A DNA stretch of 64,000 nt from Gemmatimonadaceae bacterium (GTDB lineage Bacteria; Gemmatimonadota; Gemmatimonadetes; Gemmatimonadales; Gemmatimonadaceae), in the NCBI GenBank assembly GCA_040882285.1, contig JBBEBQ010000005.1, forward strand, positions 62,001 to 126,000. The letters run 5' to 3'. Below, in pieces: positions 7,392-16,920 of this stretch. The translations under genes were made by a program, and so were the position numbers. Positions within the stretch are counted from its first letter, which is position 1, and every line of letters begins with the position of its first letter. Under the pieces are notes generated by a model that was given only the letters and a program-made list of their open reading frames with translations, was not told where the DNA came from and did not search any database.

Positions 7392-10133
7392 TCACCGCGC
7401 CGCGGCAGTGGGGACTTCGCTCGAATTTACCCCGCCGACGAGGACGAACGATGCCCAGCTCGAAGGATGCGCGCGGTCCCCGCGACTCGTCGCCCATTCG
7501 CGCCGCATCTCCAGCAATGCCCCGGCGGGCGATCTGCCCTCGCGTACCCGTCCGTAGAAGCTGACCATGAAATCGGCTGCCAGCCGATCCGCTATCGGCC
7601 ACAGCGTCACGACCACGCTTCGCGCACCGGCCGCGAGAAACGCATGCGGGAGGCCGATCACGCCTTCTCCGCGCATACGCTGGCCAAGGCCCGTCTCGCA
7701 GGCGGAGAGCGTCACGAGCTCGGCGCGCAGCGGCAGCTCCCGGATGCGCGCGAGGTCGAGCCGGCCGTCGACCAGAACGAGCGCCGTCTGCATTGCCTCG
7801 CGGTCGCTCACCTGAGCGTGTGCAGCGAAGTGGAGGTACCGGTAGCGCGCCGGCTGTATGGAAAGCCACCGTTCCAGAGTCGCTCTGCGGCCGACGAGTG
7901 CGTCGGCTCCCCGGCGGCGGAACATCTCGGCTATCGCCCGCGCCTCCTCGGCCGCGTGCGGCAAAGGGCGCAGCGGCGACGCGCGGTCCCCATCGGCACC
8001 GCGTCGAATCCATTCCCGGGCCTGGGATGGGTTGCCGACCGCGAGCATGGTGCGCGCCCAACCCTCGGATCTCGGCGCGCGGGCGAGCGCCAGGAGCACG
8101 GATGCCGACGGCCCATACGTGATATGCCGCGCTGTGCCCCATGGCAGTCCGCTTCGGGGGACGAGAACTTCCAGCGGCACATAGGTGAGCGGCCCGTCGG
8201 CCACCACGAACAACTCTTCCGCGTCCGTCGGGTTGAGCGGCGCGACGAAGACGTCGAAGGCGTGACGAGCCGGAGCTGTCCAGTCTGCGCCGGACGACGG
8301 GCTCTCCACGGCGCCGCGAAGGAAATCGGCGAGCGCCGCGAGCGAATCGGCGGCGCCGAGACGCGCTGCGCGCACGCTTTCCGCGGTGATCCACCATCCG
8401 TAGACCGCGCTGTCACCCCAGAAGTATGCGAGTATCGCGCGCTTACCTCCGAGAAGCTCGGATCGGAGATTCGACATCGAGGCCAAATGTGGATTGCCGA
8501 TGGTGGCCCCCCCGCCGGCGGAGCGGTTACCGCGCTCGAGCAGCTCCAACTCGCGTCCGAGTCGGCCTACCTCGCTCTGGATCTGCTCGCGCAGATCGTT
8601 TCGGCGTACGGCGCCCGATGCCTCGTGCTGCTCCTGGAGCAGGCGCAAGAGCTCGGTGCGCCGTGAGCTTGTTCGGTCACTTCGCCCACGCTCGGCCATC
8701 ATCTCGAGCAATAGGCGTCCTCGCGCCCGCTCCGCGACGAGGAACGCCTCCTCCGCGCGGCCGCGGGCGAGCAGCGTTCGGATAGCACCCTCGTACACCC
8801 CCAGCCGGGGCTCGGCGACGCCCATCCGCAGGTCGCCGAGTGCGAGCCGGCCCCGCCATGACTCGAGCAGCTCAATCACGTTCAGGTATGCTGCGGTCGC
8901 GTCGACACTTCCCGCCGCCTCCAACGCCGCGCCGTGCGCCTCCCCTGCCTCGTATTGCGCCTCGGGATCGCCGAGCGAGTCGGCGAGCAGTACCGCTTCG
9001 TTGGCCCACCGGCGTGCGGCGCGTGCGTCACCGCGCGCCACCGCTAGCTCGGCGAGAAATGCTCTCGCGCCCGCACGCTGACGTCCGTAACCCAACGAGT
9101 CGGCGAGTGTGAGCGTCTCGGTAAGCGCGCGCCCGGCCGCCGCCAGTGATCCTGTGCGCAGCTCAAGCTCGCCGAGGTTGAGCAGGATGACCGTCACGTT
9201 GTATGAAAGCCCGGCGCGCCGGGCGAAATCGAGCGCACGCCGGAGCGGCGCCCGGGCGGCCTCCAGATTTCCCGCCTGCAGGTACACGGTGGCGAGACCG
9301 GTCAGAACGAAGGCCTGCCCGCGAGGATCCTCGATCTGTTGGGTGAGCGGTACCGCTTCGGTGAGCAGGGCCAGGGCCTCGTCCCTCTCCCCGGACATCA
9401 GGTGGACATTGGCCAGATTGTTGAGCACGCGTGCCTGCCCCTCGGGGTTACCGTTCGCACGGTAGAAGGCGAGCGCCTGCCCGTAGACAGCGGCAGCGTC
9501 CGTGAAGCGGCCGAGATGCCGGTAATCAATCCCAAGCTCGTTGTACGCGTCCGCGATTTGTTTCGGCGACGCTCCGTCTGCCTGCCGCGCCGCCAGCAAC
9601 CGCATGTGCGCGGCGAGGGCATCGCGGTAGCGACCGCTCAATGAGTGGATCCGCCCGAGCGCATTATGTGCGTCCCCCTGGCGCGCGAGATCGCCGCTCT
9701 GGCGTCCCAGCTCGAGCGCGCGGGTCGCCTCGGCGAACGCGAGGTCGAACTGCCCCTGCCGGTCGAGGAGCACGCTCCGCGTATAACGGGTCTGGCTCTC
9801 CCGCCGCGGATCGTTGCCTGCAAGCGCCATCGCCACATCGAGCGCTGCGGCTGCGCTGTCGCGTTGGCCGAGACGCATGAGCGCATCCGCCCACCAGAGC
9901 TGAGCGCGCCAATGACGCTGCGTATCGGGCGTCTGCGCGAGGGAGTCACGGAGAGCGCGGTAGTGATCAAGCGCCTCCGCGAACCGGCCTTCGAGACGGA
10001 GGCTGTCGGCAACGGCGAATATCGGATCGCGCGCCGGCTCCGCCGCGGATGGACGCCGGTCGCATGCGGCCGTGCAGAGGACCATGGCCAGGACAAGTGC
10101 CGGCGCAACGGACGCCCGCAAGCTGCAGGGCAA
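7392..10133 (-). CDS. TPR-CHAT caspase-like peptidase lipoprotein
   Basis: 913 aa. Lipoprotein signal (ALVLAMVLCTAAC), a long TPR array (about residues 30-450), and a C-terminal CHAT domain. The likely catalytic dyad is His772 in YLHFAAHA and Cys812 in LSACETGLG. CHAT domains are clan CD cysteine peptidases; TPRs usually bind the partner or substrate. The start codon is TTG, supported by a GAGAAG box upstream; no ATG lies nearby. The gene is 11 bp after the anti-sigma gene, so all three genes of the ECF unit are probably one transcript. Substrate unknown. Confidence 0.9.
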   Translation of the reverse strand: MPCSLRASVAPALVLAMVLCTAACDRRPSAAEPARDPIFAVADSLRLEGRFAEALDHYRALRDSLAQTPDTQRHWRAQLWWADALMRLGQRDSAAAALDVAMALAGNDPRRESQTRYTRSVLLDRQGQFDLAFAEATRALELGRQSGDLARQGDAHNALGRIHSLSGRYRDALAAHMRLLAARQADGASPKQIADAYNELGIDYRHLGRFTDAAAVYGQALAFYRANGNPEGQARVLNNLANVHLMSGERDEALALLTEAVPLTQQIEDPRGQAFVLTGLATVYLQAGNLEAARAPLRRALDFARRAGLSYNVTVILLNLGELELRTGSLAAAGRALTETLTLADSLGYGRQRAGARAFLAELAVARGDARAARRWANEAVLLADSLGDPEAQYEAGEAHGAALEAAGSVDATAAYLNVIELLESWRGRLALGDLRMGVAEPRLGVYEGAIRTLLARGRAEEAFLVAERARGRLLLEMMAERGRSDRTSSRRTELLRLLQEQHEASGAVRRNDLREQIQSEVGRLGRELELLERGNRSAGGGATIGNPHLASMSNLRSELLGGKRAILAYFWGDSAVYGWWITAESVRAARLGAADSLAALADFLRGAVESPSSGADWTAPARHAFDVFVAPLNPTDAEELFVVADGPLTYVPLEVLVPRSGLPWGTARHITYGPSASVLLALARAPRSEGWARTMLAVGNPSQAREWIRRGADGDRASPLRPLPHAAEEARAIAEMFRRRGADALVGRRATLERWLSIQPARYRYLHFAAHAQVSDREAMQTALVLVDGRLDLARIRELPLRAELVTLSACETGLGQRMRGEGVIGLPHAFLAAGARSVVVTLWPIADRLAADFMVSFYGRVREGRSPAGALLEMRREWATSRGDRAHPSSWASFVLVGGVNSSEVPTAAAR

Positions 10134-10144
10134 TTGGCTTCTCT

Positions 10145-10813
10145 TCAGAATGATTCTACGGGCAGCTGAAGGCTCCTCGGCCCGGACCGGGCAACCACGC
10201 GGCGGAGTGCGTCGAGCGCCTGCACGTCCCAGTAAATCACCGAGCGCGGCGCCGCGCGCATAAGCGAGTCGATGGCGACAGAGACCGTAGTGGCGGCTGT
10301 CTCGCGCTCCATCAGCAGCGCGCCGCCCGCCGTCAGCAGGCGCACGCGGTAACGGTCGCCACCGCGCGAGGGTCTCCAGGAGGCAAACACGGAATCGGCG
10401 TCGGCCCGCGTCGTGACGGGAAGGGAGTCCACCTCGCCCCGAACCGTCTCCGTCAAGCCGGCGTTACCGCGTCCGTCCGCCTGCCATATGGCGACCGCCC
10501 CGAACATGATCGACGCCGCAGCGGCCACTGGCCACCAACGGCGAGCTCGGACGTTGCGCGACTGCAGCGGTACGACGCCAGGGGCAGAATTCTGGACCAC
10601 CGCCGGGGGTGCATGACCCGCTTGCGCGTCCGCCGCTCCAGTCTCCGCGGCGCGTACATCGAGCGCGCGCTGAACTGCCGTCCAGCAACGCTCGCAGCCA
10701 AAGTAGTGCGCCTCGAACGCTTCAGCCTCTTCGGGCGGGAGTGTTCCGGCAAGGTAGCGCGCCTCCATGTCCCTCTCCTGAACCGCCGCGCAGGTCAGCT
10801 CGCGTGTTCCCAT
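10145..10813 (-). CDS. Anti-sigma factor with zinc-finger (zf-HC2 type)
   Basis: 222 aa. The N-terminus carries HYFGCERCW, the His-x3-Cys-x2-Cys zinc motif of anti-sigma domains. A single membrane helix (about residues 94-110, WWPVAAAASIMFGAVAIW) precedes a periplasmic region. Expected to hold the adjacent ECF sigma factor at the membrane. Starts 33 bp after the sigma gene. The C-terminal region is a compact beta-rich domain (RYRVRLLTAGGALLMERETA) of the type seen in ECF-associated sensors. Confidence 0.85.
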   Translation of the reverse strand: MGTRELTCAAVQERDMEARYLAGTLPPEEAEAFEAHYFGCERCWTAVQRALDVRAAETGAADAQAGHAPPAVVQNSAPGVVPLQSRNVRARRWWPVAAAASIMFGAVAIWQADGRGNAGLTETVRGEVDSLPVTTRADADSVFASWRPSRGGDRYRVRLLTAGGALLMERETAATTVSVAIDSLMRAAPRSVIYWDVQALDALRRVVARSGPRSLQLPVESF

Positions 10814-10846
10814 ATACCCCCGTGTTCCCGATAAGGCCGGATCGTT

Positions 10847-11434
10847 TCAGGGTTCACGTTCGTCGAGCAGCTTGGCCAACCGATGTAGCGCCCGGTGCTT
10901 TCGGACGCGCAAGGCCGCGGCCGGCATGCCGAGTCTGCCGGCGATCTCACTGGCATCCAATCGTTCGAAAAAATACAGTCGAAGCAATTCGCGATCACTG
11001 TCTGCCAAGCGATCGAGTGCTGCTCGCACGGTCGCACGGCGCTCTTCGCTGATCAGCGCGACGAGCGCGTCGGGCGCCTCGGCCCCGCCGGTCGGTTCGT
11101 CGTGCAGCCGTGCCAGCGCGCGAGCCTCTCGTCCAGCCGAGCGCTGATGCTGGAGGCAAACGTGGGACGCCGTCTGGAACACGAAGCCAGGCAGTGCGAG
11201 CGGATTTTCGATACGGCCGGCGCGCATCGCATCGATCACCCTGCGCAGTGTCTCCTGCGCGACGTCCTCCGCGGCAGCAGCGTCCCGGAGCCGGCGTGTC
11301 GCGAACAGTCGCAATCGATCGCTGAAGCGAAGGACGAGCTCCGCCTCTGGGACAAGCAGGACCGCCCGAGGGGGTTCCGCCTGTGCCGAGGCGCCTGTCG
11401 CCGGGGTGTAACGCTTTCCGTCGAGCGGCGACAT
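10847..11434 (-). CDS. ECF-type RNA polymerase sigma factor
   Basis: 195 aa. Region 2 (RLFATRRLRDAAAAEDVAQE) and region 4 (DRELLRLYFFERLDASEIAG, then GMPAAALRVRKHRALHRLAK with the helix-turn-helix). An N-terminal extension of about 30 residues precedes region 2. First gene of the sigma, anti-sigma, CHAT unit. The 170-bp gap to the divergent gene at 11605 must hold promoters for both directions; likely targets include the divergent secreted genes, but that is inference. Confidence 0.9.
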   Translation of the reverse strand: MSPLDGKRYTPATGASAQAEPPRAVLLVPEAELVLRFSDRLRLFATRRLRDAAAAEDVAQETLRRVIDAMRAGRIENPLALPGFVFQTASHVCLQHQRSAGREARALARLHDEPTGGAEAPDALVALISEERRATVRAALDRLADSDRELLRLYFFERLDASEIAGRLGMPAAALRVRKHRALHRLAKLLDEREP

Positions 11435-11604
11435 AGGGATGGAGAAGCCGGGTGGACGCGTGGACCAATCCTCATGGGCCAGAGGCGGCTACAGATCGAT
11501 CGCCGAGCGCGTACGGAGATACTACCGCCTTCCAATGCCGGGAACAAGAAGCGCCGCCGATCGGCGCGAGCTGAAATAAACCCATTTCGAGTCACGAGGT
11601 TCCA

Positions 11605-13596
11605 ATGCATCGTTCACACGGCTTCTTGCTAGCCGCATTGTCGGTCCTGACCCTGGTGCCGTTCGGCCGGCAGCCATCGGCTCAGCGAAGGCCGCCGGTT
11701 GCTCGTCCCACAATTGCTCGACCTCTGCCTCCCCCTCCCGCACCGGACTCGACGCCGAGCAAGCCGGGCACCAGGCCGGACGTGGCCGCTGTCGCGCCGC
11801 AGGATCTCCGCCGGTGGACGATGCCAACGATTTCTTACGGGCCTCCCCAGCCGCGCACGCTCGCCTCGCTCGCCTCGCTCGCCTCGCGCGGTGGACGCGA
11901 CCTGTTCGCCGAGCCCGGCCCCGACGAGAAAGCGGTTCCGCGCGAGTTGACGACTGTCGTCGCTGGTCAAAACGTCACCAGGAAGGTCCTGCGTCTTCGC
12001 GGCCTGGATGACATCGAGCAGTCCGAGCTTCCAGACGGAGCCAAGCGACTCCTTCTCATGCACATGGGAACGATCGCCGCCGATCAATCCGATCAGTACA
12101 TCGTCAATCCCGACCTGGCCGAAGAGTGGATGCGAACCCATCCGCCGGTGCCTTCCCACATCAAACCACCGGAAAAAAAGAAGGAGAGTCAGGGATGCAG
12201 CACGAGGCACATGTCGTGGAAGTGCGTGAAGAACGAGGGCCAGCAAGCCATAGACAAGGCCTCGGAAGAATGGGAGAACCTGCGCCGGGAGGCGCAGCGC
12301 GCCTGGAGCAACGCCTCCGACGAGCTGAGCCGGTCGTGGGAGATGGCGGAGGGCTGCTTTGCCGATCATACCCTGTCGCTCAGGGAGATCCCCGTTACGT
12401 TCGACATCGACCCCACCATGTCCATCCCCATCGAGGGGGGGGAAATGAAGAGCAGCTCAGTGAGGGGAGAACTCTCGGGAAGCGTGAGTCTCGGGATTCC
12501 GATGAAATCGGATTTCACCGCTCAGCTCGAGCTGTTCTACATCCCCTGCCTGCCATTCGTGCTCAGACCCAAGGCGCTCTCGGCGGATGGCAGCATGACG
12601 GTCGGCGAAACACTCACCGGCACCGTGACGGCCACGGGAAGATTCGGCCGGGAGTTCAAGATCCCCCCGGGCGGTGGTCCCTCGATTCCCATAGCGATGC
12701 TCCCGATCGTCGTGGGCGGGGTGCCGGTGGCAGAGCTCGATATAGCAGCATATATCGAGGGCTCGGTGACGCTGGCCGGGGACGGCAAGGCTGAGGGGAG
12801 CTTTCAGGTCAAGAACACGAACACCGTCGAGTTCGACGTCGCGTGCGATGGCGGCGGATGTAGCTCCAGGTCGCAGATGACACGCGACCCGATCATCGTC
12901 ACCGAGAGCGCCCAGCTCCAGGGACAGGTATCTGTCGAGCCGGCCATCTATACGGCGCTGCAGCTCAACTTCAACTTCAACGCCCTGAGCTTGCGGGCGG
13001 GCCCGCAGCCGTATCTCCTGGCTGAGATGGCGGGCTGCATTGCGGGGGCCGCGCAACAGACAGAAGGCGGCGGCTCGAGGTCCAGTCACAACGAAGGGCT
13101 CATGGCCGATCTGGATTGGGGAGTCAAGTTTAGGGCAGAAGCGCTGGTCATGGGCGAGGTCGTCGGCAATCCCTACGTCAAGTCGGTCACGGGAAACAGG
13201 CACGTCATGTTCCGCGACTTGGTCCGTGAAGGCTCGACCGCGCTGGTGGCGGTCGTAGACACCGCGCCGCAAGTGACCGCGGGAAAGCCCGCCACGTACA
13301 GGGTGAGGATGCCCTCGTGCTACCCCTACACCACTCCGGTCCAGTACCGCATTTCATGGACGGGCGGCGCGACGGCTCGGCCAACCGAGGGCTGCGACTG
13401 GCAAAGGGGCATCTGCAAGTTCGACCCCAAGAAGGACCTGGTGATCGATCTCACCTGGCCGGCCGAGGGCAGCTATTCGCTGACAATCGTTCCGGTCGGC
13501 GATGAACACGGGACCGGCCGGAGCACACAGCTTCGCACGTTCGAGCCGGCGCCAAAGGCCACGGAGCTGAGCATCACCGTAATGCCAGAGGGTTGA
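11605..13596 (+). CDS. Large secreted protein of unknown function
   Basis: 663 aa. Signal peptide (MHRSHGFLLAALSVLTLVPF) and a Pro-rich linker (ARPLPPPPAPDSTPSKPGTR). A 9-bp tandem repeat near 11862-11890 encodes LASLASLASRG. A charged, helical stretch (WENLRREAQRAWSNASDELS) is followed by beta-rich regions, several Cys pairs (DVACDGGGCSS; GCDWQRGICK), and a C-terminal Ig-like region (TAGKPATYRVRMPSCYPYTT). No family is recognised. GAGG precedes the ATG. It lies 80 bp before a Ycf48-like gene on the same strand and is divergent from the ECF sigma gene. Confidence 0.75.
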   Translation: MHRSHGFLLAALSVLTLVPFGRQPSAQRRPPVARPTIARPLPPPPAPDSTPSKPGTRPDVAAVAPQDLRRWTMPTISYGPPQPRTLASLASLASRGGRDLFAEPGPDEKAVPRELTTVVAGQNVTRKVLRLRGLDDIEQSELPDGAKRLLLMHMGTIAADQSDQYIVNPDLAEEWMRTHPPVPSHIKPPEKKKESQGCSTRHMSWKCVKNEGQQAIDKASEEWENLRREAQRAWSNASDELSRSWEMAEGCFADHTLSLREIPVTFDIDPTMSIPIEGGEMKSSSVRGELSGSVSLGIPMKSDFTAQLELFYIPCLPFVLRPKALSADGSMTVGETLTGTVTATGRFGREFKIPPGGGPSIPIAMLPIVVGGVPVAELDIAAYIEGSVTLAGDGKAEGSFQVKNTNTVEFDVACDGGGCSSRSQMTRDPIIVTESAQLQGQVSVEPAIYTALQLNFNFNALSLRAGPQPYLLAEMAGCIAGAAQQTEGGGSRSSHNEGLMADLDWGVKFRAEALVMGEVVGNPYVKSVTGNRHVMFRDLVREGSTALVAVVDTAPQVTAGKPATYRVRMPSCYPYTTPVQYRISWTGGATARPTEGCDWQRGICKFDPKKDLVIDLTWPAEGSYSLTIVPVGDEHGTGRSTQLRTFEPAPKATELSITVMPEG

Positions 13597-13676
13597 GCTC
13601 ATAATCGCTGCGAGCTGCGAAGAGGAGAGAAGGTAAGCGGCCTCAGAACCAACCTTTTACTAGAGGAAACGAGGAC

Positions 13677-15410
13677 ATGCAAAAACAGCTTCTAACCATT
13701 GTTCTGGCGGCGCTAATCGGAGGGATCGCGTCCGACGCTACGGCGCAGCAGCGTCCGGCGGTGCGAACCCAGACGTCGCCAGCAAGAGCGGAATGGCGCA
13801 CCCCAATCCCGCGGACCGTGATCTACGGCGAGCTCAACGGAGCTCAGTTGATCGCCGTGGAAATGCTGAACCACAACGTTGGCTGGGCGCTTGGCCATGG
13901 CTCCCCGCATACCGTGCTATTCCGCACCGCCGACGGGGGTAAATCGTGGGAACGGCTGACGACGTTCGATGGCCAGATTTCCCATTTGAACGACATCGGT
14001 TTCGCGGACGCGAACAATGGGTGGATTGTCGGGTCCGCGCACATTCTTCGCACCACCGACGGTGGCGAGTCGTGGTCACCAGTGGACACCGAGAAGGTGA
14101 CCGGAACCGGTTATTACGTTTCCGCGAAGGAGCTCCTCGTGCTGGGGCCGGACGCGATTGTTGTAGGCACAGACGGACAGAACAGACAGATCATGCGGAC
14201 CCTCGATGGGGGCATTACGTGGGAGGCTATCGGGCTCGTAAAGGATGGCGGCGGAGGGGCGGCGAGCGAGAATACTGTGACGGGGCTCGCCCTTGCCCAA
14301 GGCACGAGGATATTTGCTACGACCGGCGGTCACGCTTACACCAAAGGAAGGATCTACCGCTCGGATGACGGCGGGCATTCCTGGGAGAACGTGGCGGAAG
14401 CCCAGGGGCCCCTGCACGGCATTGCCGTTCGGGGCCAGCGCGGCGTTGCCGTCGGGGAGAATGTTGCCTTCTTTACCGAGAATGGTGGCGATACCTGGCA
14501 GCGTGTAGTGATTCCCGGGAGGCGATACGCAGTCGATTTCCTCGATGGGAACTCGGTTATCGCGGTCGGCAGAGACCCCGGTGTGGTAATCAGCAGGAAT
14601 GGTGGCAAGACATGGCAAGCCGCGACAAGTCCGGCCCTCGAATCGGGCGCGTTCATAGCTGTTGATGCTGTCGATCCGGGCTGGTGGTTCGTGGCGAGCA
14701 CCCACGCGCTGCACCACTTCATCGATCCCAATCACACCGAACCGATCGTGAGCGGACGGTTTCCCATACCGGTCGATCTTCGGATTCCGGGCGGCCGCGC
14801 CCTGCCACGTGGCGTCTACGATGTCATGCTGGGCCATCGCGGCGATGAGCACGTGCTGAGACTCGATCGGAAGGGGGACGTAACCACCTCCCGCCCGGGA
14901 AGCTCGTCCGGAGAGCAGGAGTCCTCAGCCGAGCTGGACGCGGCAGTTGCTCGGCAACGGAGCCAGACACCACCTGCCTGCGCCGCGCCCTGTGCGGCAA
15001 CGTTTCCCGCTGATGTCACCTATGAGAAGGAAGATGTCGCAGGGGAAGCCGACATCGGATCGTTCTTCCGGATCTCGCTCGAGCCGACCGGGAGCGGATT
15101 TGCCGTAGTGGTTCGAACCGCGCTTACTCCGCCACGCAATGTCGCGCTCGCGCTGGCCGCGGTCGGCGCGCCGCAGAGCTCGGAACAGGAAGTTCGCCAG
15201 ACCGCGAGAAGCGCCGGTACCAGGGCCGGGGGGCTTCTCGGTCGGATCCAAAAGGCGGCTACGGGCGACGTGCGCGGGGCTGTCGCGGGATCTGGGCTCG
15301 ACGCACGGGCGACGCAGGCACGATTGCGTGCGGCGAAAGCCGCTCCACCCGCTGTCTACAAAGTCACCCTCCGCCACTCGCTCGACCTGTTCGGTGAAAA
15401 TAAGGAGTAA
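13677..15410 (+). CDS. Secreted Ycf48/BNR-repeat beta-propeller protein
   Basis: 577 aa with a signal peptide (LLTIVLAALIGGIASDATAQ). At least six BNR/Ycf48 blades are visible: TADGGKSWERL, TTDGGESWSPV, TLDGGITWEAI, SDDGGHSWENV, ENGGDTWQRV, RNGGKTWQAA. The repeats end near residue 330; the remaining 240 residues are a separate domain, with CAAPCAATFP and a basic helical tail. Ycf48-like propellers often act in assembly or binding; the role here is unknown. Follows the 663-aa secreted gene and probably shares its transcript. Confidence 0.8.
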   Translation: MQKQLLTIVLAALIGGIASDATAQQRPAVRTQTSPARAEWRTPIPRTVIYGELNGAQLIAVEMLNHNVGWALGHGSPHTVLFRTADGGKSWERLTTFDGQISHLNDIGFADANNGWIVGSAHILRTTDGGESWSPVDTEKVTGTGYYVSAKELLVLGPDAIVVGTDGQNRQIMRTLDGGITWEAIGLVKDGGGGAASENTVTGLALAQGTRIFATTGGHAYTKGRIYRSDDGGHSWENVAEAQGPLHGIAVRGQRGVAVGENVAFFTENGGDTWQRVVIPGRRYAVDFLDGNSVIAVGRDPGVVISRNGGKTWQAATSPALESGAFIAVDAVDPGWWFVASTHALHHFIDPNHTEPIVSGRFPIPVDLRIPGGRALPRGVYDVMLGHRGDEHVLRLDRKGDVTTSRPGSSSGEQESSAELDAAVARQRSQTPPACAAPCAATFPADVTYEKEDVAGEADIGSFFRISLEPTGSGFAVVVRTALTPPRNVALALAAVGAPQSSEQEVRQTARSAGTRAGGLLGRIQKAATGDVRGAVAGSGLDARATQARLRAAKAAPPAVYKVTLRHSLDLFGENKE

Positions 15411-15553
15411 CGACCCGGGGTACGTCCGGCGATCGGATCGTTGAGGATATGGAAGACTCCATCCCTAGTTTTGAGGATGCAACGAGAGCGACAATATTCA
15501 CAAGGTCTAGATTTCGCGAATCAGACAGATCGCGAACTCCCTCGGAGATTGCA

Positions 15554-16429
15554 ATGAAATGGAGGACGTTGGGTGCGGCGGCGTTTCTCATCGCCATGGG
15601 CGCGGTTCCCGTTGCGTCTCAAACGCTGACGATATCGGTGACCGGAACGGGCAAGGTTACCGGGACAGGAATTGACTGCCCTTCGGACTGCAGCGAGGCG
15701 TTTCAACAGACTTTGTCACGGGTACGCCCGGGCCGATCGCGTACCGTAGTCCTGACAGCAACGGGATGGGGAACCGACCCCGTCAATGGAGCGGCCACGT
15801 GGGGCAGCGGGCCCAACTGGGGCGGAGCGTGTCAGGGGACGACGGGCTCGACATGCACTGTTACGGTGCCGGCAGGTGGAGCGACCGTTTCGGCCGGATT
15901 CGCGACGGTCAGCATGCCGGATGTTGGCGGGATCTTCGGTTCGATGCAGGATGCGATGATTTTGGCCCCTTCTACTGTCGGCCCTGGCACCGTTACCAGC
16001 TCGACATCCGGTACCTCGCGGACGCACCGCGCCGAGCCGAATGCCGGCGCCTCATTTGCCGGCTGGTCGGGAGCGTGCACGGGGACTGATCTGGTTTGTA
16101 CGCATTCCCTCGGCGGCACTGTGCAGAGCCTTAAAGCGAGCTTCGGCTGGCCGGTGACAGTGGTAATGATCGGAGGCGGCGGCCGTGTCACAGGCCCGGG
16201 AATCGACTGCCCCATGTCTTGCACAGCAGTGGCCGTGCCACCCACTCTTATTCTCGAGGCCACCGCGATCGCATCCGTCTCTCTCAAGGAATGGGGTGGC
16301 GACTGCAAAACGGCTGGGAGCACGACGTCTGGAGCCGTGTGTTCCCTCGCCATTACAGGACCGAAGAGCGTCAGTGCCGGATTCCAGGCTACCCTCCTCA
16401 CCCCCTCCGGCGTCCCCCCTTCACCATGA
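15554..16429 (+). CDS. Secreted protein with bacterial 'GxGxVTGxGIDCPxDC' repeats
   Basis: 291 aa. Signal peptide MKWRTLGAAAFLIAMGAVPV. Repeats of the type VTGTGKVTGTGIDCPSDC and IGGGGRVTGPGIDCPMSC, each with a paired-Cys motif, alternate with FAGWSGACTGTDLVCT and LKEWGGDCKTAGSTTSG. These resemble the Listeria-Bacteroides/InlB B-type repeats of cell-surface proteins. GGAG 6-9 nt upstream supports the ATG at 15554; an earlier in-frame start lacks a signal peptide. Third in a row of secreted genes. Confidence 0.75.
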   Translation: MKWRTLGAAAFLIAMGAVPVASQTLTISVTGTGKVTGTGIDCPSDCSEAFQQTLSRVRPGRSRTVVLTATGWGTDPVNGAATWGSGPNWGGACQGTTGSTCTVTVPAGGATVSAGFATVSMPDVGGIFGSMQDAMILAPSTVGPGTVTSSTSGTSRTHRAEPNAGASFAGWSGACTGTDLVCTHSLGGTVQSLKASFGWPVTVVMIGGGGRVTGPGIDCPMSCTAVAVPPTLILEATAIASVSLKEWGGDCKTAGSTTSGAVCSLAITGPKSVSAGFQATLLTPSGVPPSP

Positions 16430-16738
16430 ACGGGGCGTAGTCCCGCTCGGATTCTGCGCGACTCTGTCCTGCGGTCTCGATATAGGGGAGGAAGCGGCAC
16501 CGCAGTAACCCGCCCCATTGTTTGCACGAGCTGCCGCTAGTTCCCGCTGCAGGACCTGCCTGATCGCGAGTTCGTCATTCGGATTCGCAGTCGATGTTGA
16601 CGCGCCATTCTGTTGCCCCTGCTGACAGGCTGTGATTGTCAGAAGTACTAGAGCTGTGCAACACGAAGTGGCCCACGGTCCACAGCATAGAAAAAGGCTC
16701 GACCGCGTAACCAGCGACCGAGCCTAGACATAGAGAAG
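16430..16738. other. Intergenic stretch of about 300 bp
   Basis: No convincing coding sequence. It holds the 3' flank of the repeat-protein gene and the terminator of the tRNA-Ala. Translations in all frames are short and lack motifs. Confidence 0.6.
16691..16725 (-). terminator. Rho-independent terminator of tRNA-Ala
   Basis: On the minus strand: stem AGGCTCG, partial inner pairing, then CGAGCCT followed by TTTT. It lies just downstream of the tRNA on the same strand. Confidence 0.8.
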
Positions 16739-16811
16739 TGGAGCGGAGGGGAATCGAACCCCTGACCCCCTGCTTGCAAAGCAGGTGCTCTCCCAACTGA
16801 GCTACCGCCCC
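16739..16811 (-). tRNA. tRNA-Ala (anticodon TGC)
   Basis: Minus-strand cloverleaf: acceptor GGGGCGG pairing with CCGCTCC (one G-T pair), D-arm GCTCAGTTGGGAGAGC, anticodon arm CTGCTTTGCAAGCAG with anticodon TGC, and T-arm with GGTTCGATTCC. The discriminator is A. The 3' CCA is not encoded. Confidence 0.97.
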
Positions 16812-16825
16812 GGCAGAAGAAATAT

Positions 16826-16918
16826 AGTGATCAGTGATCAGTGATCACTGACTGCCGGTTGGCTCTTACTAGTCACTAGTCACTAGTCACTAGTCACTAG
16901 TCACTAGTCACTAGTCAC
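16826..16918. repeat. Two heptamer arrays (AGTGATC and CTAGTCA)
   Basis: 16826-16853 holds about three AGTGATC units running into ACTGACT. 16868-16918 holds more than seven perfect tandem ACTAGTC units. The second array stops 2 bp from the stop codon of actF. Unlike the other loci, the ACTAGTC arm has no matching opposite arm here, although each unit is itself nearly self-complementary (ACTAGT). Confidence 0.95.
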
Positions 16919-16920
16919 CG

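Noticed and set aside
16868-16918. Direct repeats that might be a CRISPR array
   Set aside because: Units are only 7 bp and tandem without unique spacers, and no cas genes are present.
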